Positions 10,235-21,745 of a stretch of 64,000 nt of DNA are shown here, piece after piece (position 1 is the first letter of the stretch; every line of letters starts with the position of its first letter). The DNA lies in contig LNGK01000005.1 in assembly GCA_001510575.1 (NCBI GenBank), positions 972,466 to 1,036,465 of the forward strand, in the 5' to 3' direction. Under the pieces are notes generated by a model. The model saw only the letters and a list, made by a program, of their open reading frames with translations, did not search any database and was not told the DNA's origin. Made by a program: the position numbers and the translations under genes. Source of the DNA: Knoxdaviesia capensis. Its lineage: Eukaryota; Ascomycota; Sordariomycetes; Microascales; Gondwanamycetaceae.

Positions 10235-12351
10235 AGCATCGGGGCCGGCGACATCCGTTTCTGGAGAAAACGGATGAATTTTCGGAATCGGAAGCCGGAA
10301 AGCTGATGGAAAAGGAATTGAAATCGATGGATTCGGGGGTGGAAATGTTGTTGTGTTGATGGAAAATTCAATGGATAGAAGTGAAGAAGAAGAAAAATTA
10401 CAAGTGGTGATAGTAACAGAATAGCGATGGGGGAAAAAAAAATACTTGGTTAGGTGAAGGTTTTTTTCTTCCTTGGATGGAGGAAAACAGTAACAAAAAC
10501 CGTGGTTATTGGGAAATCTGAACCGGCAGGAACAGAAATCTGCTGAACAGGGAATAGGAAAGAGCAATCCACGCGTTTTTTGGCAGGTGCAAATTGGCTC
10601 TTTCCCTATTGCAAAAACTGAGAGCCTATACCAAGAATAATAGAGCAGGTCCTTCAGAGAGAGGAAAATAAAATAAAATGGTTTATTTACGACCAGGCTT
10701 TTACTCCGTTCAGGCCAAAGAGAGAGAAAAAAAAGAGAGAGAGAAAGAACAGGGGGCAAAAAGAGGGATGGCCAAAGAACAGAGCGGAAAAAGAGGTAGA
10801 GAGACAAGAGAGGGGAAATTATGAGTGCAGAGCCTTGCTAACAAAAGGGGCTAGAAATTAGCAGTTAGGAGGAGAGAAAAGATAGGGGCCCTTGTTAAGG
10901 CGAATTCCCTATGAATTAATCCTAGGGTGTCTGTCCGAGTAGGTACCAGGTACTACAAGATACTAGGTGGAGGTACATAGCAGCAAGAACAGGCCCTGAT
11001 TCAGCCTTCTCAAGAGGTATATTTTAGGTGCAGATTCACGCTCTCCTCTCCATGAATCACTAAGATAGTGAATAAACGACTGCATTTTTTTCTTCTTTTT
11101 TCCCACTGATCTCCCACTGGCGTTGGAACCGTCTCCGTTATCGTACTCGGACTGAGGGAGCTGGCTCCGGAGCCAAGCACTAGAAGTACACTTCGTACGG
11201 CCCACCCATAGTACTAGTACATACATGTCCAAGGGGCGGAGAGCCGCCTCCACTCTGGGTTATCGCCTCTTGCCTTTCTCCGGCTGGGAAACGAAGTCAC
11301 GGGACTGTGACCCGGATAGAGTGTCTGCGCGCGTTCATTGGCCCGATCACATGAACATCTCTATCGCCACGTATTCATTGGTCCAGCTGATACCGCGCCC
11401 GGATTTGCTTGTTGGTTTTCAACAAAAAAAAAATCTCGGCTGCGCTAACACGGTGCTATGACTTTTATATGAGGCAAAAACTACTCGTACATGTACTGGT
11501 ACATAGTGAGTGTACATTCCATTCCGTACCTCACATGAATCAGCCTTCTTGCGTATGCCCCTAGGCAGCGAAATAAAAAGGATGGACGAGAGGACACATT
11601 TTTTCAGTGAGGTGCATAAGTGTCTTCTGTATGCATTTTGCCCACTAGAGATACCTCCGCCTGTCGGAATCCTTCACATGCCAGTGTTGTGTTTGTCTGT
11701 GTGCAACGCGACTTATGTTGCACCGACAGGGAAGAGAGAATCCACGGCTACGGCTAGGACACAAGCAACAGAAATGCCGTGCGCGGCGGCACGTAAATGC
11801 AGCTATCCGGTTTGACATATGGCGGAGATTCCGGCTGCACCGGGACACTGGGCGTTTGATTGAATGCAGGCAATGGGTGCTGTGGGATTTTTGGATGAAA
11901 AAAAAAAAGAATAGAAAACCGGGAGAAAATAAATGAAGAAGTGTCCTCCAAATCGGAGGGAATGTTTGTCAGAAACCACCAGGAAAAGTGTCGAAAATCG
12001 AGCGACGAATCCGGGTCACTCTCGCATTCCAGTGCTGAATTCCGGGATGGTTTAACATTGTCCGAAGCAGCGACAAGCGACACAACCCTAACCCTACCAA
12101 TATAAGCCAAAGTGGCTGAAAATGTGGCTTTACTGCCAACTGTGGCGAACGGCAAAAATTCGCGGACTCAAACGCAAACTCACGAGTCACGACCAACCGC
12201 ACTCAAACATAACCTCGAATATGTCCACCACACCGAACCGCCACAGACAAACTTCCCCTCCCACTTCCTCCTTCTTTTAACCACATCCGCAGATTGATTC
12301 CCCGCAGCCATAAACCCGGTCTCTTATCCGATCTGCCCTAACTCACCCACC
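10235..12351. other. Divergent promoter region, vid21/spp2
   Basis: 10240-10880 is purine-rich on the plus strand, so pyrimidine-rich on the sense strand of vid21, and is its probable leader. 10900-12080 is mixed sequence with no supported gene. The spp2-proximal end carries a CCCTAA tract and a CCAATATAAG-type element (about 12097-12107). Confidence 0.45.
12084..12098. promoter_or_regulatory. CCCTAA tract (telobox-like) upstream of spp2
   Basis: Just over two tandem CCCTAA units lie about 255 bp upstream of the spp2 ATG, immediately followed by a CCAAT/TATA-like sequence. Telobox-like elements occur in promoters of some eukaryotic housekeeping genes. A regulatory role here is inference. Confidence 0.35.
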
Positions 12352-13527
12352 ATGGCCGACCCCAAGCCGTCCCGGATCGCCATCAAGTTCGGTGGCGGCA
12401 CCGCCTCGGCCTCCAAACCCGCCAGCTCCTCCTCCACGCCCGGCCGGCCCTCCTCACTGCTTGGCAAGCGCCCCCGAGCCTCGGCGTTCGGCCACTCCCG
12501 CGATGGCGGCGAGTCAGACCGGTCAGACGACGAAGACAACGCCCACCACGGCCGCCACGAGGCCATCACCGGCTTCGAGGGGTCGGTGGCCACCACAGCG
12601 CGAGCAACTGGGACCGCTGCGAAGGCGCAGGCCGGCCCGCTGGTGATCCCCCCGCAGTCGTCACGCGATTTCCGCTCGGAAATCCGCGCGCGGAGAGACG
12701 CTCGTACAGCTGAGCCGCACAGCCGCCACACCGCCGCCGACGGCCCAGACCGCCGCCGCTCGGCATCGCCACCACAATGGGGCCTCAGCATCACCCAGCC
12801 GGCCGCCGAGCCCGCCGCAGCCGACACCAACACGCCCGCCGACCAGTCCACCCCCCCGTCACCACCACCACCACTAGCCGCCCCCCCGACCCTCGACGAC
12901 CAGGCCCTGGCCCGCCTCACCGGCGCCGACACAGGCCCCACGCAGCCGGCGCGCGTGATCGCGCTCGACAGCCTGGCGCGCGACATGCGCGACGCCGCCG
13001 CCGCGCCCGACCTGAAAGACTACGAGGCCGTGCCGGTGGAGGAGTTCGGCGCGGCCATGCTGCGCGGCATGGGCTGGGACGGCCGCGACGACCGCGCCAG
13101 GCCGCGCGCCGTCAAGCGCCGCGCAAACCTGCTCGGCCTCGGTGCCAAGGAGCTCAAGGCCGACGAGGACCTGGGCGCGTGGAACCAGGGCGGCAAGCCG
13201 CGCCGCCCGCCGCGCGTGGCTGAGTACAACAACGACCGCGCGGCCGCGCAGCAGTCGCGTGGTGCTCGCGATAGCTACAAGCAGGAGCGCGAGCGCGAGC
13301 GCGGCCAGCACCGCAGCGGCGGGCTGCATCACCACCACCACCACCAGAGCCGGCGGGAGCCCGGCGGCGGCGACAGCGCTGGCGACTCCGGCCGCGAGCA
13401 GGAGCGCGAGCGCGGGGGCGAGTCGCAGCGCCATCGGAATTCCGACAGAGACCGGGACTACCGTGACCGTGACCGTGAACGAGATCGCGATCGCGATCGC
13501 CGCCGGGAGAATGGATCAAGACGGTGA
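12352..13527 (+). CDS. spp2: Spp2, G-patch pre-mRNA splicing factor
   Basis: This single-exon gene encodes 391 aa. The start has an ideal fungal context (CACCATGGCC). The N-terminus (about 1-15, PSRIAIKFGGG) matches the opening of the Spp2/MOS2/GPKOW family. A Spp2-type G-patch occupies about residues 224-268, with YEAVPVEEFGAAMLRGMGW followed by the GLGAKEL end. Spp2 stimulates the DEAH helicase Prp2 before the first catalytic step of splicing, through this G-patch. The middle is Ala/Pro-rich and disordered. The C-terminus has a six-residue His run and then an Arg/Asp/Glu dipeptide-rich tail (about 365-388), encoded partly by a self-complementary GATCGC repeat. It is convergent with the b561-like gene downstream. 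Confidence 0.92.
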   Translation: MADPKPSRIAIKFGGGTASASKPASSSSTPGRPSSLLGKRPRASAFGHSRDGGESDRSDDEDNAHHGRHEAITGFEGSVATTARATGTAAKAQAGPLVIPPQSSRDFRSEIRARRDARTAEPHSRHTAADGPDRRRSASPPQWGLSITQPAAEPAAADTNTPADQSTPPSPPPPLAAPPTLDDQALARLTGADTGPTQPARVIALDSLARDMRDAAAAPDLKDYEAVPVEEFGAAMLRGMGWDGRDDRARPRAVKRRANLLGLGAKELKADEDLGAWNQGGKPRRPPRVAEYNNDRAAAQQSRGARDSYKQERERERGQHRSGGLHHHHHHQSRREPGGGDSAGDSGREQERERGGESQRHRNSDRDRDYRDRDRERDRDRDRRRENGSRR

Positions 13528-14437
13528 TGTCTTTTTATCTTTTGCTTTCCTTCGAATACGTGCTGCATACTGCGAGAAGCGTATGCTTGGGTGTCCACAT
13601 TACGAGCGAACCTTTTTAGACGACTTTCTTTTTTTTTATACATACCGTTCGCTGCAGTCGCGTTTGACGCAGCTCGCTTTCTTTGCACTTTTGTTGTTTT
13701 TCCATCTTGTGAACTGGACGTCGGCTAACTTTTCTTGTTTGTAGGTTGCGTGAATCACAGGTGATGTTGATGGCTTGTGCCGGGCCCATGTTTTGAGTGT
13801 AGATTGTTGATTTGCACATGTAGATTTTGAAGAGTGCACACATGTCTTCTACCAGCATATATAATCCAGAAAATTCGAGCCAAAACAAGCGTAGAGACAC
13901 AATATCAACGCATCGTATTCTTATTAACATCACAAACCCATTTGTATAAACAGTATGTTCGAAAAGAAGATTCACCCTTAAGACGAAAGAACATGCAACT
14001 CGAGATAAAAGACAAGAACGCCAATGCTTGAAAAAGGAGAAAACAAAATTCAACAGACTTTGGTCTGTCATGTACGGGGCCCAATAAATCAGAGAAGACA
14101 AGAGAAGCAGTATGAACAGAAAACAAAAACATCTCGAAAAGACACATCATCACAAAATGCGGTAGACATTTCGCAAGTATCTCCATTCCCTTGGAATAGG
14201 ACAACATCAGCTTCCAAGTACTTTCATGGATCATCATCACATAAACCCCATCCAGAAGGAACATGAAAAAAAAGGAAGATGCAAGACGAGGAGAGGAGAA
14301 GAGGAGAAGAGGAGGGAGAAAAAAGCACAGGAAAACTTCAAAAAAGGGGGATGACCAGAGGAGATGCTAGAGAGAAAAGGGGTATAATAGCAGAGCGTAG
14401 GAGGGGGAAGAGAGAGAGTGAGACGCGGCACCCAGCC
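13528..14437. other. Convergent intergenic region, spp2 / b561-like gene
   Basis: 13528-13750 is T-rich on the plus strand (spp2 3' side). 13950-14430 is A/G-rich on the plus strand (3' side of the minus-strand gene). No gene is seen. Confidence 0.45.
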
Positions 14438-16962
14438 TTAGTCGTACATGTCCACGCCGGAAGGCCGCACCGCATTCTTGCGCTCCAATCTTCGCCGCCT
14501 CCGATTGTCTGCCGCCGACCCCGCCGGCCGATCCCGCATTGCGCTCGGCGACGAGCTTAGCCCCGTCTGACTGGCCTGGCTACCCACCGTCGACACAATG
14601 CCGCCCGGCGACCCGGCCCCCTGGCCTCCGCCCGAGTAGTACGCCGAGTCCTTCGGCCGGCCACCGCCACCACCAGCGGCAAATGCCGGGTTGGGCGGCG
14701 GCAGCGGCGTCATGATGCCGGGTTCGTCGCCGTCCGTCTGCTGCTCGGCCGCCAGCTCCACCAGCGAGTCACGCCGGTACCGGTGCGCACTGGGCGAGTC
14801 GGCACCCGACATGCTGCTCCGGCCACCGCCGTCACCCCGGCGGCTGCTGGCTCTCCGCGTTCGCGCGGCTTCCTCCTCGGTCAATCTCCGCAGCGTCATG
14901 TCGTTGTCACTAACTGTTAACTTCATGTGCACGGATTTGGGCGTAGGAGTGGTGTCGCGCAGCTCGGACCCGTGGTCGCGCCGCCGCCGGCGCTCTTCCT
15001 TCTCGGCAAGAAGGAATGCCGAAGCTGCGGCCGCAGCCGCAGCCTCGTCGCCTTGGGCTCGTCGCCGCGAGGATGACTGGCGTTGCGGTGGTTTGGAGAC
15101 AGAGGTGCCAGTCACGCGCGAGTCTGCCAATGTGGTCGGCGGATGATCGATCGACGATTCGTCATCCCATCGGTTGGACTGAGAGTTCGAGCGGCCAGAG
15201 CGTCGGGGCGGTGTCGACTGCACGTGAGAGCTGGGGGGATACGGAAGCGAGCTTGCTGCACCAGTGCCGGTACGTCTTGATTCGAGGATCGACGACTCAT
15301 CGGAGAACTGTGAAGGCGCAGCAGCGGGCGGGTTTCTGGGGGGCCGTGCCGCCATGCGATCAGAGAACTTCTTCGTTGGGCTTTGATGGCCGTCTCCAGT
15401 GAATCGGGATCCGTGCTGTCCGGCACGTCGCTCGTCCTCGAGTCTCATTTCCTCATCCGTATTCTTCTTCCGACCGAACCGCGAGGCGAGCCAACCAAGA
15501 CCCAGACCCGAAGCAAGACCCTTTCCAAAGCCAGAGGCCTTGTTGTTATCGGCACGGGGGCGGCGCGAAGGGCTTTCGTACGAGAGTTCTGTTTCATCGA
15601 AACTATCTCTCCGCCGGCCGGGAGTACGTGCCGCTGCCGGCCGAGGAGTTTCAGGCTGGGGGCTGTTGCTGCGGTCACGCTGTCTCGGGGGTATGGTGCT
15701 CGTAGCAGGGTTGGTGGTGGTCGGATAGTCGGTAAACTCGCTGTAGCTATCCTGGGGTCGGTAGCGGCCAGCGTTGTTCTGGCGGTGGGGGGTGTCGGTG
15801 GCGACGGCTGAATACTGGTCGTCGTTCTTGTTGCGGGACTTCATGAAATTAGAGGCAAGCTTGAGACCACCGAAAGCAGCTCCCGCTCCCAGCAGAGTGT
15901 TCATGAAACCGTTGCCCTTCTTCTTGGGAGTAACAGGATCGTCCTTTCCAGTATACCCGCCGGGAGAGTAGTTGCGGCGAGTTCCAACGCGAGAGGCGCC
16001 GTCTCTGCGGCTGTACTCCGAGCGTGAGTAGCTTCGGGATTCGCTCCGACGAGTCTCCTTCTTCTTCTTATTGCTGGAGCTCATGAACGCGAGCAATCCA
16101 GCACCAATGGCAGCCGGAGCCAGCCACGAATGCTTCTTCTTCTTCTCGGTCCGGTCAGAGCTGGACGAGCGCGAGGATCGGCGGCTGTGGTGGCCGCTGG
16201 AGCGACGACGGCCACGACGGCCATCCTTGCGATAATCGAGGACGAAGTAGAGGAGCAGCAGGAAGGCCATCCACACGCTGTACAGGATGAACAGATAGCG
16301 AGGAGAACCGTACACGGTCAGGCCCAGCGGAACCTGAACAATGCCTAGGAGCGCTAGAGCACGGCCGAACCACTGGTGTACGGTAATGCGGAACGAGTGC
16401 GACTTGTTGATATGGTAGATAAAGCGGCCTCCAAGCATCTGCGTAGTGAACAGCACAAACACGGCCACTCCAATGCCATGGTGAGGGTTCGTAAGCTTGC
16501 GCGGCGGACCGACAGCCATGAAGCCCAAGATAAACAGGGCGATCAGAAGCATTCCAGCCAAAACGTTGACCTGGGCATGGTGTCGGCGGCCACGGGTGCG
16601 ACGATCACTGAAGCGAGCGGAAAAGACAGAAAACGGGACGAGGAAGAGAAACACAATGGCGGCCAAGACTCCGTGGCCTAGAATGAGGCTGTGGTATGCG
16701 GGCCAGCTGGAGAAGCGATTGGCCATGCCTAAGGGGTAAAGGAGAAGACGAGGGAGGGTTAGCAATGCTACTATTTCTGGCCGCGCGCATATTGTTCATC
16801 ACTCTTACCATTGTATCGCATGGTGTCGAAGTTCAGGCCCACGAGATTTGGCAGCAGGAAGCTGTTCTTGGTGAAATCCCAGGTGCCATCGCCGACGGTC
16901 ATCGTGTCGGAGCTGTAGGTGGCAGATCCGGCCGCTGAGGCGTCATCTTGAGCCGGCGCCAT
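14438..16962 (-). CDS. Cytochrome b561-like multi-pass membrane protein with long tail
   Basis: The proposed CDS is complement(join(14438..16728, 16809..16962)), 814 aa. The 80-nt intron has donor GGTAAGAG, a perfect TGCTAAC branch point and acceptor CTTAG. Joining gives MRYNGMANRF in frame. After a short N-terminal segment (1-51) come five clear hydrophobic helices (about 66-90, 100-122, 133-152, 163-185, 190-212). They contain His residues in the spacing expected of a b561-type haem fold (YHSLILGHG, HHAQVNV, NPHHGIGV, TVHQWFG). A possible sixth short hydrophobic segment (SWLAPAAIGAGLLAF) follows, then about 550 residues of Ser/Arg-rich cytoplasmic tail. b561 proteins carry electrons across membranes, but the donor and acceptor here are unknown. 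No signal peptide is visible and an in-frame stop lies nine codons before the ATG. A further upstream exon cannot be excluded. Confidence 0.82.
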
Positions 16963-18538
16963 AACGGCGGCGACACGAAAGTGTGGTTATAGACGTGACG
17001 GTGGGATGGTGATAGTGCCGGTCCGGACTCGGAGAGGGGGAGCCGAAGACGGGAAGCCGATCACGGTTTCAAGGTCCCGGTGGTGACACGCTGTTCCGGG
17101 TTGATCGGGGCCGCTAATATGTTTGACTGTTTGCGAGAATCGGTATCACGCACTATCTAGACGAAGTATGCCGTGTTTCGCACAGGAATGGAGGACCGGG
17201 GGGAATAGAGCGTAGATTGGAATGTGTCTATAGAGACAGACTACCGCGGAAGTTCAGGGTCGAAATGCGCGAAGATGCTCGATAACGCTGTTTTAGAACA
17301 GTACTATAGCGATAAAGGAAAACCAAGACGGCGATCATAAAAATGTTAGGGAGGACTCCAACGCTGGCGAGCTGAAGAGACAAAAGGAGGAAGAGGGAAA
17401 AAACGGAAAAAGCAAAAAAATTGAGGCGGAACACAAAAAAAAGAAGAGGGTTGGTGATACTGGGTTTTTGGTAGGGGAAGGTGCGATTTCACCGCCTAAA
17501 AACAAGAGCTCAGATTAAACCCTGATTTTTGGGTGAGTAAGACAGAAACTGCGGCCACCGACAAGGGAAGGAGCGATTGTGGAGAGAGACAGAAAAGGGA
17601 GGGAAGGAGCGATGCGGAATGCGTTCTTGCCTTTTGAAAACTTGTATTACGGAATACAAATATGTGTGCGTGTGTGATGATGAAGAATTCAGGATATTGG
17701 TGGTGATGGGGAAAAAACCTGGTTGAGAAAACAAGATATAAAAAATACGGAAAACAACAACCTGATATAATATGGGGGGGGAAACCCAAAGCCGTTCTTT
17801 TCTTCTGTGTACCCAAGAAGGACTGTCCACGTAAATAAAATACACCGTAAAATCCCTCCTGCATGTATGCCACGCACACCTTGATGCTCGCTTCGTTTCG
17901 CTCTGGAATCTGCAGCCTCAAAATCCCGGATTGGCCTTATCATATCGCTCCAACAGCTTTGCTTCTCAGCTTCGGTCGTTCTCCCTCCCCCGCCATAGCA
18001 ACAGTTGCAGCCAACCAGACGTTTGTTTTCTTTTGTTGTCCTGCTTTTGCGGAGCAGCTTTTAGGTTCTGAGTTTTGGGTAGCAACCCCGCACCGTGCGG
18101 TTGCACAGTGAAGGCCACCATTGAGACACTGGAAGCACTAACCCTAATTGGGCCCTTTGTTGGGTCTAACCCCTATATGTCTTGTGCAACTCTACAGTAT
18201 ATATACGGGGCAACTCCATCAACATGAACAACTGTGGCTGCTCACTTCGGGCCAGCCGCACAGGCCGAGACAGGATGTTGAGATTGGGAATATCGTTTTC
18301 GTCGTTGATATGCCTTGACGGCTCTGATGTCTCAAATACTATTGTGAATCCTGAAAACTTTGGTATATGCCAGAGATTGCACACCCAGAACGAACAGGGC
18401 GACAATACATACAAACATGTGTCTGAGTACAACAACATACAAAAGAAACCTCCCAGCAAAAAATACATGCGCGTTCTAGTCTTATATCCCCCTATATCAT
18501 CCCGTAGGGGCGCTGATGCGATCAACATCTTATTCAGA
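16963..18538. other. Intergenic region upstream of b561-like gene, 3' of gpi13
   Basis: 17330-17620 is purine-rich on the plus strand and is the probable leader of the b561-like gene. The rest is mixed; a single CTAACCCTAA lies at 18138-18147. No gene is supported. Confidence 0.4.
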
Positions 18539-21500
18539 TCAGTCTGCCCATCCAAACACTTCGCTGACTGCCATAGTGTTGCTCCGAACTCCCGTCAGCG
18601 TAATCAGGATACCCACGGCATCCACCACCAGGAGCACCACACCGGCCGTCAAGAACCGCGGGCAGAACACACGGAACAGCATGAGGTGGCGGCGCAACCA
18701 GCCGGCCCACGCCATGGTGGCTAGCGCCTCGACGGCAAAATACGCCGCAAACGCCGCCATCGCGCGGCTCGCGCTCTCCAGCACGCCCTTGCGACGTGGG
18801 CCAACCTTCCACAGCACCACCACGAGCGGCACCGCCACGGCCGCCAGAATCTGGCCAGCAAACGTGTTTAGCACGATCACAATCGGCGTCCACGGGTACC
18901 GGATGGTGAACAGCGGGATGAAGCCGCTGTCCCACTGGATGCTGCTGAGCACCGCCTGGTGGCCGGTCTTGAAGAAGTAGAAGTTGCCCAGCAGGCCGAG
19001 CATCACCGGGCCGATCGACTCGGACGTGAGGATGTTCAGCTCCAGAATCTCCGCAAGCGTGAGCAGCTGCCAGATCATCAGGGCTAGCGCGCCGCCTCCG
19101 ACCGGCTTGGACAGCAGGAAACACGCCGCGAAGATGTTGAGCGGCAAGAGGAGGTACCGGGCACCGTTCGCGTTGCCGTAGCCCAGGATGACCACCTGCG
19201 ACGACCCGCTCTGGCCAGTGGAAGACACCACCGAGACACATGGTGGTGCCCAGGCAAACGCCGTGCTGCCAGCAACGAGGGCCAAGGCCAGCGTCAACTG
19301 CGCAATATACACACTGAACGACTTGAGCGTGCCCTCGGGCATGCTTGGGATCCAGTTGCCGTTGTTCGCAGTGTCAACCGCCCAGAACACGGCCGCCATG
19401 AGCAAGCCCACACGGAACACGTATCCGATCCAGGAGGGTGCAAGCCCCTCATACGACCTCGTCGGCTGCATGAACGACTTGATAATGTTCGGTAGAACCG
19501 CCACCACACAAAGCGGGATGACCAGCTGCCACGGGCCCGAGGTCGACGACGTGGCTGACGCATAGTATGTCGACTCGCAGAACGGGATCTGCTCCTCACG
19601 ACACAGCCGAGAGATCGAGGCCACCCGCGTCAGAATCATGAACATGACCGAGTGGTAAATGCCCAGGGTGCGGTTCTGCCATGTGCGGAGCCGCAGCGAC
19701 GAGATGATCGACACAAAGCCAAAGGTCGCCATGAAGAAGAGAAGAATCGAGTCCTCCCACACCGTGTACGAGTTCGACGCGAAGCCGACCGATTGCGCCA
19801 ATGTGAAGGTCACGGACAGCCAGCCCCAGAACGACGACGGGAGCATGTTGACCACTGTCTTGCCCATGCCCGAAAGCGTGATCATCACACCAACAATACT
19901 CAACGCAGCCGATGCCGCAGCCGCGTAGGCCCAGTCCATCGACTCGACGAGAAACACACCCGCAACTCCCGCCACCGCCCCCGGCACCGCCCCGGCAAGC
20001 GCGCTGAGCACGAGACCACGGTGGAAGGTACGGTACGACGGCTCGGAATCAGCATCAATGCCCATGAGCTCGAACTTGGTCTCGGCAACATCCAGCTCGA
20101 GGTGCTCGAAAATGGCGAAATCGTCGTCTTCGTGCTTAGCTGCGTATGCTAGGAGCGCCACCACTCCCAGCGCCATCACCGATATTCCGGTGATCATCTT
20201 GGGAATGTCGAAACGCGCCCACAAATCCTTGCAGGTGGAGAGAGTCAGTTCCTGGAACCGCACAAACGCCTCGTAGCTGGCCTGGCTCGAGACTGTGCTG
20301 CTTGCCGCGCTCTCCCAGATCGCGTCTGTAGCATCCGGCGCCGCCTTCTTATCTATTCCGCGGGCCGCCTGGTACGAGGCCTGGTACCTCTGGATACCGG
20401 CCGAAGCCACCCGTGATGCAGCCGACAGGTTCTCCCAGTCGTTGCCAGAGAGGCCGGCAAAGGCTTCCTCAATGGGACGACCCAGATTGTTGTACGGGAT
20501 AGGGATACCCAGGAGTAACGCGAGTGTGGGCACAAGGTCGATTTGGCTGACCGGTCGCACCTTGGCATTCACAGGGGGTCGCACAAACTCCGGTTTGGTG
20601 CGGCCGAAAAACGGCCGTTTGGAATACATAAACAGGGCGGCCTCGACCTCGTCGTCGCTCTCACCACCGTGATCTCCCTTTCCATCCATACCATGGTCTC
20701 CCATAACTACAAGAATGGTATCGTCGTCAATGAGTCGGGTGATGTTGCGAACAAAGTCGTCCATCTGAAGCAGTTTCGAGGTCATGGCCGTGTGGTCGGG
20801 CCCGTAACGGTGGCCGGCGTGGTCAACACCGAGGAAATGGCCGATGAGAACATCCCACTCTCCCTTCCTCTCCGCCTGCATAAGAGGAAAGATGTGCTCA
20901 AGCACGCCATTATCCACAGTATGGAGATCCCACACGTTGAAGCTATCGTAGGCGCGGCTAATGTTGGACTCGAAGGAATTGGGAAACAGGGACCACCATG
21001 TATCATCTCCGAGGTGGGCAATGCGCTTGCCCACGCCCTTCAGTTGAGAGAGGAGGTTGTCCTCGTCGATCTCGGTACCGGCGAAGTTCGATCCGGCGTC
21101 GATAAAGGTGGGTAGCGTACCGGTGGTCAGGCCCTTCAGCCGCTGAAGGGTGGTGGTTGGGGGGTCGGCAATAAACGGGCGAAGGAAGGCGTTCGCGGGG
21201 TGCGCCAACGCGGTTTCGTGCAGGTAGGTCAGGGCATTGTGGAAGACCTTCGCGTCGGTCTCCACCTCGGGCGGAACGGTGAAATCGTATCGCAGCGCGT
21301 CGATCAAGATGACCACGGCTTTATTAAAAGACTTGGGATGCCAGCATCCGCCGTCAACACTTCCGCGATCCTTCCAATCCTCCACCGACGGCGCGGGGAG
21401 GTCAATTGGCGGCACACCACATGCCGACTTGTCGTCCAGGACCATGCGAGTTAGCAAGAATCCGTTAGTGAAGAGGAAGATTCCAATCGCGTGCACGACC

Positions 21501-21745
21501 AACAGCCATGACCAGAATCCGGTAGTCCACCACCATCGCTTCTCGTATGCGCTTTTCCGCTTCAGCTGCAGCGCTTCTCGTTGCCGTTTGGCCAGAGTCT
21601 TGTTGGCATTTTCTTGCTGGCGGTCTTCGGGGGTTTTCGCCGCTTCTTCGGCCTCTTTGGCCTTTTTCGCACGGGCAAACTGGGCAGCAATGGCCTTGTA
21701 CTCGTCGGCCTGAGACAAGGCGGGTTTCGAGGTCTTAGACGGCAT
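18539..21745 (-). CDS. gpi13: GPI ethanolamine-phosphate transferase 3 (Gpi13/PIG-O)
   Basis: The gene has one exon and encodes 1068 aa. The enzyme adds phosphoethanolamine to the third mannose of the GPI precursor in the ER; that group later links to the protein. The N-terminus is a basic cytosolic segment followed by a membrane anchor (about 75-100). The lumenal alkaline-phosphatase-like domain has VVILIDALRYDF with metal ligand D149, the TTGTLPTFID segment with the presumed nucleophile Thr, HFLGVDHAGHRYGP (about 303-316) and MGDHGMDGKGDHGGES (about 348-363). The C-terminal half has many hydrophobic helices, and the end (SEVFGWAD) is of the expected type. I chose the ATG at 21745 (MPSKTSK) because the upstream in-frame ATG at 21910 would add 55 Ser/Pro-rich residues translated from a pyrimidine-rich leader. 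The longer form is possible. It is divergent from the Nxt3-like gene. Confidence 0.93.
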   Translation of the reverse strand: MPSKTSKPALSQADEYKAIAAQFARAKKAKEAEEAAKTPEDRQQENANKTLAKRQREALQLKRKSAYEKRWWWTTGFWSWLLVVHAIGIFLFTNGFLLTRMVLDDKSACGVPPIDLPAPSVEDWKDRGSVDGGCWHPKSFNKAVVILIDALRYDFTVPPEVETDAKVFHNALTYLHETALAHPANAFLRPFIADPPTTTLQRLKGLTTGTLPTFIDAGSNFAGTEIDEDNLLSQLKGVGKRIAHLGDDTWWSLFPNSFESNISRAYDSFNVWDLHTVDNGVLEHIFPLMQAERKGEWDVLIGHFLGVDHAGHRYGPDHTAMTSKLLQMDDFVRNITRLIDDDTILVVMGDHGMDGKGDHGGESDDEVEAALFMYSKRPFFGRTKPEFVRPPVNAKVRPVSQIDLVPTLALLLGIPIPYNNLGRPIEEAFAGLSGNDWENLSAASRVASAGIQRYQASYQAARGIDKKAAPDATDAIWESAASSTVSSQASYEAFVRFQELTLSTCKDLWARFDIPKMITGISVMALGVVALLAYAAKHEDDDFAIFEHLELDVAETKFELMGIDADSEPSYRTFHRGLVLSALAGAVPGAVAGVAGVFLVESMDWAYAAAASAALSIVGVMITLSGMGKTVVNMLPSSFWGWLSVTFTLAQSVGFASNSYTVWEDSILLFFMATFGFVSIISSLRLRTWQNRTLGIYHSVMFMILTRVASISRLCREEQIPFCESTYYASATSSTSGPWQLVIPLCVVAVLPNIIKSFMQPTRSYEGLAPSWIGYVFRVGLLMAAVFWAVDTANNGNWIPSMPEGTLKSFSVYIAQLTLALALVAGSTAFAWAPPCVSVVSSTGQSGSSQVVILGYGNANGARYLLLPLNIFAACFLLSKPVGGGALALMIWQLLTLAEILELNILTSESIGPVMLGLLGNFYFFKTGHQAVLSSIQWDSGFIPLFTIRYPWTPIVIVLNTFAGQILAAVAVPLVVVLWKVGPRRKGVLESASRAMAAFAAYFAVEALATMAWAGWLRRHLMLFRVFCPRFLTAGVVLLVVDAVGILITLTGVRSNTMAVSEVFGWAD

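Noticed and set aside
10169..10807. 212-aa minus-strand ORF upstream of Vid21
   Set aside because: Its first part is Ser/Phe/Leu-rich translation of a pyrimidine-rich leader; only the last 20 codons are used, as Vid21 exon 1.
17228..17434. Small ORF with a signal-peptide-like hydrophobic start upstream of the b561-like gene
   Set aside because: No consensus donor joins it to the next exon, and T-rich leaders give hydrophobic translations by chance.
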